A DNA stretch of 24,068 nt from JBCCFW01 sp039029535 (GCA_039029535.1 JBCCFW010000113.1:1-24068), one strand, 5' to 3'; shown: positions 15,712 to 22,685, counted from the first letter of the stretch. The notes: generated by a model not told the origin, from the letters alone. Made by a program: numbers and translations.

Positions 15712-16743
15712 TCAGGCCAAGCGCCAGGGAATCGTCTCGCCGGCATGGAAGGGCACGACGGATTGCCCGGCGTGCGTCACCTCGTCCGGCACGCGCTGCT
15801 CTGCTCGCTCCAGGGTGACGGTGCCCTCGTTCAGGGGCAGCCCGTAGAAGCGCGGGCCGTTCTCGCTTGCGAAGGCCTCGAGTCGTTCGAGCTGCCCCTC
15901 CTCCTCGAACACCTGGGCGTAACTCTCGAGGGCAACGGGAGCACTGTAGATCCCGGCGCAGCCACAGCCGCTCTCCTTGGCGTTGCGGGGGTGCGGTGCC
16001 GAGTCGGTGCCGAGGAAGAACTTCGGGTTGCCGGAGACGGCCGCCCGCCGCAGGGCCTCGCGGTGCTTCCGCCGCTTGACGACGGGAAGGCAGTAGGCGT
16101 GGGGACGCAGGCCACCGTCGAACAGCGCGTTGCGGTCGAGGTGCAGGTGGTGCGCCGTGATGGACGCCGCGACGTGGGCGGGGGCTTGGCTCACGAAAGC
16201 GACGGCATCCTCGGTCGTGACGTGTTCGATCACGACCTTGAGCCCGGGGAAGCGATCGAGCAGCGGTCGCAGGACCGTGTCGATGAACACGGCCTCGCGG
16301 TCGAACACGTCCACGTCCTTGCACACGACCTCACCGTGCACGAGCAGCGGCATGCCGATGGCCTGCATCCGCTCGAGCACCGGGTCGATCGCCCGCACGT
16401 CCGTCACGCCGGCATCCGAGTTCGTGGTCGCTCCCGCGGGGTAGAGCTTGCAGGCGGTGAACGTGCCGTCCTCGAAGCCCGCGCCGACTTCGTTCGGGTC
16501 GATCGTGTCCGTGAGGTAGGCGGTCATGAGCGGGGTGAAGTCGTGCCCGTCGGGACAGGCGGCGAGGATGCGATCGCGGTAGGCGACCGCGGCGGCGCGG
16601 GTCGTGACCGGCGGGACGAGGTTCGGCATCACGATCGCGCGGCCGAACTGCCGCGCAGTCGCCGGCACGACGAGCTCGAGCAGGGCGCCGTCGCGCAGGT
16701 GGAGATGCCAGTCGTCGGGACGGCGCAGGGTCAGGGTCTTCAC
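15712..16743 (-). CDS. pyrC: Dihydroorotase, class II (PyrC)
   Basis: 343 residues, against 348 in E. coli PyrC. It closes carbamoyl-aspartate to dihydroorotate in pyrimidine synthesis, using a binuclear zinc centre. The metal and catalytic set is complete: H13 and H15 in DWHLHLRDG, carboxylated lysine K99 in CKLYPAGATTNSD, H136 in LLVHGE, the His in VIEHVTT, and the Asp in FLGTDSAPH. All are shifted by three from E. coli numbering. The start is GTG 16743 (VKTLTLRRPDDW), with AGGAG about 13 bases upstream; no ATG is available near the conserved N-terminus. The GC-rich codon use is like the rest of the left flank, so pyrC belongs to the chromosome and not to the island. Confidence 0.95.
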   Translation of the reverse strand: MKTLTLRRPDDWHLHLRDGALLELVVPATARQFGRAIVMPNLVPPVTTRAAAVAYRDRILAACPDGHDFTPLMTAYLTDTIDPNEVGAGFEDGTFTACKLYPAGATTNSDAGVTDVRAIDPVLERMQAIGMPLLVHGEVVCKDVDVFDREAVFIDTVLRPLLDRFPGLKVVIEHVTTEDAVAFVSQAPAHVAASITAHHLHLDRNALFDGGLRPHAYCLPVVKRRKHREALRRAAVSGNPKFFLGTDSAPHPRNAKESGCGCAGIYSAPVALESYAQVFEEEGQLERLEAFASENGPRFYGLPLNEGTVTLERAEQRVPDEVTHAGQSVVPFHAGETIPWRLA

Positions 16744-16763
16744 GGCGGTCGGCGAGCTCCTGG

Positions 16764-16784
16764 GGGCTGAGGGTCTTTCAGCCC
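16764..16784 (-). promoter_or_regulatory. Leader hairpin just before the pyrC ribosome-binding site
   Basis: On the minus strand GGGCTGA-(7)-TCAGCCC forms a perfect 7-bp stem ending only two bases before AGGAG, the only candidate Shine-Dalgarno for pyrC. In enteric bacteria pyrC translation is controlled by a leader hairpin near the ribosome-binding site that depends on the nucleotide pool. The analogy in position is suggestive; the mechanism is not shown. Confidence 0.35.
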
Positions 16785-16799
16785 GGCAGGAGCACGATA

Positions 16800-17103
16800 C
16801 GCCATGAGTGGCGGTCAGTCCGAGAGCTCCGTAGCCGCAGTCGATGCCCGGCACCGCCAGCGCGGCGTCTCGCGCCTGGCCGAGCCGGCCTCTGCCGTAG
16901 GAGCCGCAGCCCCTGCCGGGATCACTCAACGGGCGAGGAACCACGGCGAGGCCGGCGTACCAGGGATCGAGTCGCTCGCGAGCTCGATCGAGGGCGTGTC
17001 GTCGGCGAGGCAGCCCAGCACGGAGGCTCCGAGACCGCGGGTCTGGCTAGGGCCAACCAGTCGGCGTGGACGACGTCGTACTCGTACCCCTGCGGCTGCG
17101 TTC
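16800..17103 (-). pseudogene. Possible decayed coding remnant at the island's left edge
   Basis: This GC-rich stretch has no intact gene. On the minus strand, from 17089 downward, it reads GYEYDVVHADWLALAR; after a shift of frame it continues RGLGASVLGCLADDTPSIE to a stop near 16924. YDVVHADW resembles the N-terminal part of group 1 glycosyltransferases, so this may be a frameshifted fragment cut off where the AT-richer island begins. The evidence is weak: short matches in two frames. It could be simple GC-rich noncoding sequence. Confidence 0.2.
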
Positions 17104-17676
17104 AGGACAGGACCGCTCCCAAGGCGCAGCAGCTTCCGGCACAACAGCGAGGGAGTCCACAACCCTGCGCAAGAACCTTTTGATGCCCAGCTCCACATCC
17201 CTGACACCCTCCCCGCTCTAGCTTCCGGCAATGACCCATCAGCTGGTTCGCGAACCAGGTCTCCATCGTGGATCTCGAAACGCCACGCAAGCAGGAGTTC
17301 GCTCGCGACGAACTACATCCCTGTCACGAGTCACGATCTCGCAATATGCACTCTCCGCCATAAGAGAGGCAGCCATCAAGCCAGACATCGCCCGCGCTTT
17401 GTTTAAATTTCTTTCCAGCTCGCTTGCCATAAGACCAGCACCAGAGGCCAAGATCTCTGCACCCAAGAGACGAACTCAAGCGTCTCGCACAGCCCTGAGC
17501 CTCGGGGACCTCACGTACTGGATTCAACCTCACCCCCCAACTGCGGCCCCAGTCTGCGTCAAGACTGAGTGCTCGCGCCGCGGCGTCTCCTCCCATACGT
17601 GGAGCGAAGTCTCACTCAAGACTCAAGCGGCTCTAGTAAAAGAATAGGCCACTGCGGCCAAACCGGACGAGCACAC
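17104..17676. other. Left end of the low-GC island, leader of the symporter operon
   Basis: Composition drops here from the GC-rich flank to the island's level. I see no secure gene. A minus-strand frame from a TTG at about 17466 down to 17239 (75 residues, helical start GAEILASGAGLMASELE) is the only protein-like candidate and has no clear ribosome-binding site. The region must contain the promoter of the symporter-CDPS operon, but no convincing -35/-10 pair can be pointed to. No integrase, transposase or copy of the tRNA-Leu 3' end was found by eye. Confidence 0.35.
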
Positions 17677-19122
17677 ATGACCCCTTTTGAGATAACACTA
17701 GCCGTCTCCGTCTTGATACTAGGAGGCTATGCCGCAAGCGGTGCAGTAAATTTCGGAAAGTCTAGGACCTATGACGCGTTCTTCCTAAACAATCGGAGCC
17801 TCTCGCCTCAGAACGTCCGCAACACGTTCACTGGAGCCGCGATCTCCATCTCGACAGTCCTACTGTTCTTCCTCACGCTAAGTCCAGTATTCGGCTGGCA
17901 GATTTTCCTTTCCCCTCTAACGCTTGCCGCCGGCGTACTCCTCTTCGCACACGGCGTATACCCAAGACTGAAGGCACGACCAACGCTCATAGCGTCACTA
18001 CGTGGAGAGTCTAGCCAGCCCATTGACTCACTCGGGGACCTGGTATTCCACATCTACGGGAAGAGATGGCTCTCGACCGCAGTCACCGCCGTTTCAGCAC
18101 TCGGAATTGGATGCGTACTCGTAGCCGAGATGATGGTAGGAGTAACCATCTACTCAGAATACTTCGTAGAGCCAGAGTGGATAGTCTTCCTCATAGCCGC
18201 AACACTCTTCCTGTACGCAGGTTTGGGAGGAATGCGCTCTGTCGTACAGACTGATGGATGGCAGGTACGGCTCATCACTGCCAGCATGGTGACGATTGTC
18301 GCTGTACTCGCCCTCCAAGGCACTAGCACCAACCCCGACATCACTGCATCCGACATGTGGACCGGCACCTGGGCCCCCGCAATGACGATGCCAGCAGCCT
18401 TGATGATAAACATGCTGCTGGTTAACCTCTGCCTGCTTCCCTCATCGCTAAGAGTCTGGCAGGTAGTAGCAGGATCGTCGAAAGGGGCAGGGTTCAAGAG
18501 GTCACTCTGGTTCTCCACGGGAATCATCTCAGTCATTCTCGTATCTGCGGTATTCGTCGCCCGAGGGGTTGCAGTCCGCAATCCGGGCGCGAACGTCGAC
18601 CTCGAACTCATCTTCAGTTTTCTCGTGAAGAACGAAAACGGCTTCGTATCCTACTTAGTTTATCCACTGTTCGTAGCGGCACTGCTCTCGGCCCTGGTCA
18701 GTACCGCCGACAGCGCAATACTACCGTTAGCCCAGGTACTCTCATCCCGTAAGAACAAATGGAGCTCTGCACGCGTTCTCCGGAACGTGACACTAATGCT
18801 CGTGATCGTCATCGCCATCTACTTCCTCGTAACACGAGTACTTCAGTTCGAGCTCGTTCCATGGATACTGACGGTCCTGTCTGTAACCACCTGCATCGCC
18901 CCATCAATCATAGTCCCTCTATTCGTGAGGCCTCGCCGATTCTCACCACAGGCTAGCCTCGTTGTTGGAGTAGGAGTAGCCACCGGCTGCGTCGCTGCCT
19001 TCGCTTGGTCGATTACTTTCCGGGAGATCAGCATCCAACCCTGGAACTGCGCGATCGGCACCACGATCTCGTTGGCAGCAACGCTAATCGCCTGCGCCAT
19101 GAAGGAAGAGGCCGTAGCATGA
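17677..19122 (+). CDS. SSS/SLC5-family solute symporter
   Basis: 481 residues from ATG 17677 with about 13 predicted TM segments covering nearly the whole length. Sodium:solute symporter signatures are visible: the first helix LAVSVLILGGYAASG, the TM5-6 motif YAGLGGMRSVVQTDGWQ (the family's GG-x-x-x-V-x-x-TD-x-Q) and the Na2-site region LVSTADSAILPLAQVLSS. The family imports sugars, amino acids, carboxylates or ions with Na+; the substrate cannot be read from sequence. It starts the operon that ends in the cyclodipeptide synthase, and its stop overlaps the next start (ATGA at 19119). It could feed precursors or move the product. Codon use (many GTA and CTA) differs strongly from the flanks, marking it as acquired. 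Confidence 0.85.
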   Translation: MTPFEITLAVSVLILGGYAASGAVNFGKSRTYDAFFLNNRSLSPQNVRNTFTGAAISISTVLLFFLTLSPVFGWQIFLSPLTLAAGVLLFAHGVYPRLKARPTLIASLRGESSQPIDSLGDLVFHIYGKRWLSTAVTAVSALGIGCVLVAEMMVGVTIYSEYFVEPEWIVFLIAATLFLYAGLGGMRSVVQTDGWQVRLITASMVTIVAVLALQGTSTNPDITASDMWTGTWAPAMTMPAALMINMLLVNLCLLPSSLRVWQVVAGSSKGAGFKRSLWFSTGIISVILVSAVFVARGVAVRNPGANVDLELIFSFLVKNENGFVSYLVYPLFVAALLSALVSTADSAILPLAQVLSSRKNKWSSARVLRNVTLMLVIVIAIYFLVTRVLQFELVPWILTVLSVTTCIAPSIIVPLFVRPRRFSPQASLVVGVGVATGCVAAFAWSITFREISIQPWNCAIGTTISLAATLIACAMKEEAVA

Positions 19123-19673
19123 AGCCAGACGAGAGCATCAAGCTGGTAGGCAAGCTCTTCGAGATATCACCATCGCTAGCCCTCGCAGCCGTAGCCGTAG
19201 CGTGGCTCGTTCTTAGCTGGTACTTCAAGCTAGTCCACGTGGGAGTGAGAGAGTCACTACCCACCACGTTACTCATCGCATTCAAACTACATTGCAAGAA
19301 GCCGAGCATCGACCTCTACGGCTTGTTAGATTGCGACGCCAAGCCTACTACTCGCGACCCTGGAGCTCGGTCCTGGAGGATCAACGACCTCATCTTTCTC
19401 TACTGGGCTCTCCGAGTCCAAGGAATGGTGGTGATCATCTTCACCTGCCTGCTCGGGTTCATCATCGGAGCGCTAGGCGTGATGCATCTCGCCAAGCCAG
19501 CAGAGGGAATCTCCCTCGTTCACGTCTCCGAAGTATTAAGCGCCGTCTTCAGCGGCTGCCTCTTCCTCCTAGGTGGACTCTCCATAATGAAACTAGTTGG
19601 CTCAATCACCAGAATCCCACACGAGCAGCTGCGCAAGATCAAGGCTTGGCAGCTCATACTTCTAGCCTGGTAG
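19119..19673 (+). CDS. Uncharacterised three-TM membrane protein
   Basis: 184 residues from ATG 19119, overlapping the symporter stop by four bases. I do not recognise the family. Hydrophobic segments are at about 18-36 (LALAAVAVAWLVLSWYF), 100-122 (GMVVIIFTCLLGFIIGALG) and 137-158 (VFSGCLFLLGGLSIMKL), separated by a soluble loop of about 60 residues with Cys and charged residues. Tight coupling with the symporter and a gap of only 15 bases to the CDPS gene suggest a role in the same pathway, for example an accessory transport subunit or a membrane anchor for the enzymes. Low-GC codon use matches the other island genes. Confidence 0.7.
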   Translation: MKPDESIKLVGKLFEISPSLALAAVAVAWLVLSWYFKLVHVGVRESLPTTLLIAFKLHCKKPSIDLYGLLDCDAKPTTRDPGARSWRINDLIFLYWALRVQGMVVIIFTCLLGFIIGALGVMHLAKPAEGISLVHVSEVLSAVFSGCLFLLGGLSIMKLVGSITRIPHEQLRKIKAWQLILLAW

Positions 19674-19688
19674 ATAGACGTACATCCA

Positions 19689-20342
19689 GTGGCGGCAGAA
19701 ACCAATGTCTTCGTCGGAATCAGCCTACGCAACAAGAAACTCACACCTCGTTCTGTAGTGAGAATCGCAACGGAGGCCGAAGCCCAATTCTCAGCGCGAA
19801 GACTGGTGTTCCTCTTGGCAGATGATCTCGAACTACTAAACTTAAGGGCATTCGAGTCAGGGACTAATTCATCTCTACTCAAGAAGACCGCCAATAGACG
19901 CAGCCAAATCGAGAACACGATCGAGACAGGATTCCGAGAGAGCGACTACCCCAGAGTCGCATCCTCGATAGCTCGATGGAACGAGATCCTCAATCAGTAC
20001 TACTGGAACTGCTACTTTGAGCTCTTCGCTACTTTTGTCGCCAACAAGAGGCTTCGGACAGACATCGACAGAGTGGTGGGACACTTCATCAAACGCCGAA
20101 CCGCGCCAGTTGACGAATCCAGAAGATTATTCCTCGCCCAATACATATTAAGCGAACTACCAGCACTATTGCGTGGCGTCACACTTAACAGTCAACGCTA
20201 TCACAGCATGATCTACCCTTCGGCAGCAGACGGCGGTATCGACAGAATCGCTGACGATCTAGCGAGAGGAAGGTACGGACGCGCAGACGCCTTCGCTCGC
20301 AAATGCCGCGTACACAAAGTACCAATCACGACAACTAGCTAG
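19689..20342 (+). CDS. Cyclodipeptide synthase (tRNA-dependent)
   Basis: 217 residues, GTG start. CDPSs take two aminoacyl-tRNAs and join the amino acids into a 2,5-diketopiperazine via an aminoacyl-enzyme on a Ser. The known key positions of Streptomyces AlbC have counterparts here: S12 in VGISLRN (AlbC S37), N15 (N40), Y152 and E156 in QYILSELP (Y178, E182) and Y171 in RYH (Y202). Spacing is close: S to Y is 140 here, 141 in AlbC. The basic patch LLKKTANRRSQIE (63-75) fits the tRNA-binding helix. Only 11 residues precede the catalytic Ser, against 36 in AlbC, so the N-terminus is short; an in-frame stop at 19671 rules out an upstream extension, and no good ribosome-binding site is visible. 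It lies in an operon with a symporter and a membrane protein, opposite dioxygenase and methyltransferase genes. Product unknown. Confidence 0.85.
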   Translation: MAAETNVFVGISLRNKKLTPRSVVRIATEAEAQFSARRLVFLLADDLELLNLRAFESGTNSSLLKKTANRRSQIENTIETGFRESDYPRVASSIARWNEILNQYYWNCYFELFATFVANKRLRTDIDRVVGHFIKRRTAPVDESRRLFLAQYILSELPALLRGVTLNSQRYHSMIYPSAADGGIDRIADDLARGRYGRADAFARKCRVHKVPITTTS

Positions 20343-21286
20343 CCATGTCTCCGCAACGACCTACGAGAGGCGAAGAGACCAGCCCCTGTCAGATCGCCTA
20401 AGACCGCGGGCATCACGAAAGGCGAACCAAGAGAAGGCCGAAGGGTGCCCCGCGTGAGTTTTCGTAGACGAAGCGCCTCCGGATCAGACGAAGACACACC
20501 AAGACGAGCAGGCCTGGAGTACGTTGAGCAGAAGAACCTCGTGTACTGGACCCACAAGCCTGTGCGCGATTCAGTCTCAGTATTGGCCTGCTGAGAATGC
20601 CATAGAGCGTGATCGTACAGAGCAAGACTCCCGGCAGCACCTACCAGCGGTATCGCATCCGCTCTCCAATCTTGATTCTCAGCGTGCTCGGGACCATGGC
20701 GAAAGAGATGGCTCTCCGGGAGAATGAGTGGTCCATTCCGAGGAGTAAATGGATCGAGCATCCATACAGCGACCCCCACGAGATCGTTCGCCGAGGGACC
20801 GGGCTCCATGAAGATACCAGGAAAGTCGCGGTGCCACACCTCGGGGCTGTTGCCAGGAAGCTGAGTCACCGACCCCATACTCTGCAGGATCATGTCAGGC
20901 CCAAGAAATTGCTCCCAAACTTGGACGGCGATAGGGTGCGCGAGCAGTCTCTGAAACGACGGATGCAAACTTTCCAGGTCGGTCACTCGCCGATCTGGAA
21001 CCTCGCGGTTGGTCCACACAAGCGACTCGATACTTCTAACCAGCTCGAGAAGCTCAGTCGCTCCTTCTTGGCTTAAGACTGCAGGAATCACCGCATATCC
21101 ACACCGCGAGATCTGGGTGACGTGCTCGCCAATATCGACGCCACGAACTAAGGGCTCAATCTCTACCTGAGTCCGCCATATCCTGCCACGCGCCAGCTCA
21201 AGACGCAGCCGCTTCTTTAGCGTCAGACCCAGCCTGCGGATCCACAGCAACAGCTGAGCAAGTCCTCTCTGACGCCGAGCCATCAT
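20339..21286 (-). CDS. PhyH-type Fe(II)/2-oxoglutarate dioxygenase
   Basis: 315 residues. It has the PhyH (phytanoyl-CoA hydroxylase) family cupin core with the iron ligands H152 and D154 (VWHRDF) and distal H230, followed by R241 that should bind the 2-oxoglutarate carboxylate (YDHALWHSQQANTETESR). NGPLILPESH before it is the usual family strand. These enzymes hydroxylate, desaturate or halogenate small molecules, often in natural-product pathways. A basic N-terminal arm (about 1-35) precedes the catalytic part. It follows the methyltransferase gene by 26 bases on the same strand, and its stop overlaps the stop of the convergent CDPS gene (CTAGCTAG). Tailoring of a cyclodipeptide is the natural inference but is not proved; the start could also be the second ATG. 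Confidence 0.85.
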   Translation of the reverse strand: MMARRQRGLAQLLLWIRRLGLTLKKRLRLELARGRIWRTQVEIEPLVRGVDIGEHVTQISRCGYAVIPAVLSQEGATELLELVRSIESLVWTNREVPDRRVTDLESLHPSFQRLLAHPIAVQVWEQFLGPDMILQSMGSVTQLPGNSPEVWHRDFPGIFMEPGPSANDLVGVAVWMLDPFTPRNGPLILPESHLFRHGPEHAENQDWRADAIPLVGAAGSLALYDHALWHSQQANTETESRTGLWVQYTRFFCSTYSRPARLGVSSSDPEALRLRKLTRGTLRPSLGSPFVMPAVLGDLTGAGLFASRRSLRRHG

Positions 21287-21312
21287 CCACCCCCAACTCG
21301 CCTAGCCAGTCG

Positions 21313-22425
21313 TCACTGAGCCTGAAGCAAGACCGCATCCTGGTGACCCAAGAGCCCCGGAACGATATCCACCACTCTGAAGAAACGGGCCCACTCCTTC
21401 TCCACGTAGCGGTGCGAGTGAGCCACATTCACATAGTAACCCTCCTCCGAAATCTGCTCACTCAGCAGAGAGTTGCAGCCCGCCAGCGCGAAGCCCGTGT
21501 CAACGTGCCGCAGGTAGCCCTCGAGCCCCCCTTCCCAAAAACCCCAAAGCGACAGCTTTGTGTAATAGTCAAGCCCTACTATCGACGTGACCAGTACACC
21601 TCCGCGCTTGCAGATTCTCCGCAGCTCCCTCAACCAGGCAAACTGAGCCTGCTCGTTGAGATGCGTAAGCACCGACACACCGATGATCAGGTCAAACTCA
21701 CCATCCTCAAAGTTGGTCGGAGGGAGCAAGTCAAGCGCACAGTACTCAGCAGGAGAGCCGATGTAGCGCTGACACGCGGATACATTGTCTGAGTCAATGT
21801 CAGCAGCGACCACCCTACTCCCGACGAGCTTTATCAGATGCCTTGTCATTCTTCCAGCCCCACAACCCCAGTCCAGCACCGATCTAAAACTAGCGAGCGG
21901 TCGCCCTAGCGCTCGTCTCAGCAGATTGTCTATCGCCAAGAAATCTGTAGCCCCCAAGCACAGGTACTCGAACAAAGATGGGCATACTCGAGCGATCTTG
22001 TCCAAGGGCGGAATCTTCCTGGCGGAGTCTCCCTCTTCATCTTTCGCCCTGGGAAGCTCATCGATGACTCGCCATTGTGAAGAACTGCCTTGAGCAGTCA
22101 CCACGGCAGGTAGCCCTTCCTGAAGCCGGTCAAGACGATCGGCCGGCTCAGCCCTGAAAGCAACGAAACGGCAGCTCGTAGGTCGATAGTCCACCGGACG
22201 GCGAAGGACAATGGCAGTACCTAGCAGCTCCCAAGGGATTTCATCGCCCTGGAAGAACTCACACCGACGCATACCAACGCCATTAACCTCGATGTCGAGC
22301 TCTTCGGTCAAGTTCGGGAGCACTGCCCAACCGAGCAGCGCCGTTCCGAAATCGTCAACTGAGAGTATCTCCCATAGTGGAGTCAAGCCGCCTATCGCTC
22401 TCAAGACTGGCCCCCAGAAGAACAT
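21313..22425 (-). CDS. SAM-dependent methyltransferase with extra N-terminal domain
   Basis: 370 residues. Residues about 155-300 are a class I Rossmann methyltransferase: motif I VLDWGCGAGRM at 183-193, acidic D209/D211 in AADID that should hold the SAM ribose, and FDLIIGVSVLTHL (244-256) as motifs IV-V. The first 140 residues form a separate domain that I do not recognise well; beta-rich modules of this size precede some methyltransferases in surface-polysaccharide and secondary-metabolite loci. Residues 300-370 may be a cap over the active site. It is the first gene of the minus-strand island operon, with the dioxygenase next. ATG 22425 has no clear ribosome-binding site and lies only 32 bases from the 3' end of tRNA-Leu. 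Substrate unknown; N- or O-methylation of a diketopiperazine is possible. Confidence 0.83.
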   Translation of the reverse strand: MFFWGPVLRAIGGLTPLWEILSVDDFGTALLGWAVLPNLTEELDIEVNGVGMRRCEFFQGDEIPWELLGTAIVLRRPVDYRPTSCRFVAFRAEPADRLDRLQEGLPAVVTAQGSSSQWRVIDELPRAKDEEGDSARKIPPLDKIARVCPSLFEYLCLGATDFLAIDNLLRRALGRPLASFRSVLDWGCGAGRMTRHLIKLVGSRVVAADIDSDNVSACQRYIGSPAEYCALDLLPPTNFEDGEFDLIIGVSVLTHLNEQAQFAWLRELRRICKRGGVLVTSIVGLDYYTKLSLWGFWEGGLEGYLRHVDTGFALAGCNSLLSEQISEEGYYVNVAHSHRYVEKEWARFFRVVDIVPGLLGHQDAVLLQAQ

Positions 22426-22457
22426 CCGATTTAGTCAGACACTTTAGCAAGAGAGAA

Positions 22458-22541
22458 TACCGGGAGAGGGACTCGAACCCTCACGGGCGTACGCCCAAGG
22501 GATTTTAAGTCCCCTGCGTCTACCAATTCCGCCATCCCGGC
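22458..22541 (-). tRNA. tRNA-Leu (anticodon UAA)
   Basis: The 84-nt minus-strand sequence folds as a class II tRNA. The 7-bp acceptor stem is GCCGGGA with UCCCGGU, discriminator A. The anticodon stem-loop GGGGA-CUUAAAA-UCCCU gives anticodon UAA. A long variable arm, UGGGCGUACGCCCG, is as expected for leucine tRNAs, and the T-arm is GAGGG-UUCGAGU-CCCUC. CCA is not encoded. It reads UUA codons. Its 3' end faces the low-GC island, the usual orientation when a tRNA gene has served as an integration site. Confidence 0.95.
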
Positions 22542-22626
22542 GTGGGGCACGGAGCCGTAGCGACAGCCTATCGAGTCGTGCCGATCTCCCCAAGGCCCTC
22601 ACTCAGTCAGGCCTCTGAACGCACGA

Positions 22627-22654
22627 AGGCCCCCCGGCCGAAGCCGGAGGGCCT
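22627..22654 (-). terminator. UUCG-loop terminator of the alpha/beta hydrolase gene
   Basis: Read on the minus strand, AGGCCCTCCGGC-TTCG-GCCGGGGGGCCT forms a 12-bp stem with one mismatch, capped by the very stable UUCG tetraloop and followed by TTCGTGC. It begins 31 bases after the stop codon of the hydrolase gene and so separates that gene from the tRNA-Leu promoter. Confidence 0.75.
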
Positions 22655-22685
22655 GTCACTCAGCAACCCCTCCGCTCCCCAACTC

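Noticed and set aside
16804..17406. A 200-residue plus-strand open frame crossing the island's left edge
   Set aside because: It is rich in Arg, Ser and Pro, changes character at the composition break, has no family motif and no ribosome-binding site; it is most likely chance.
17239..17466. A 75-residue minus-strand frame with TTG start (GAEILASGAGLMASELE...)
   Set aside because: The first half looks protein-like, but the C-terminal half does not, the start is weak and no homology is recognisable; kept only as a remark in the intergenic entry.
20335..20342. Palindrome CTAGCTAG at the CDPS/dioxygenase junction
   Set aside because: Two opposing TAG stop codons that overlap give such a palindrome automatically; no arm extends beyond it, so it is not evidence of a terminator or att site.
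17100..22457. Search for CRISPR arrays, IS ends, integrase or toxin-antitoxin genes in the island
   Set aside because: No regular repeats, no transposase or integrase motifs and no small paired ORFs with recognisable domains were seen.
22458..22541. Idea that the tRNA-Leu gene is a dedicated substrate tRNA of the CDPS
   Set aside because: The tRNA has normal identity elements and lies at the island edge in the orientation of an integration target, so it is best read as the resident chromosomal gene; a Leu-containing product is possible but unsupported.
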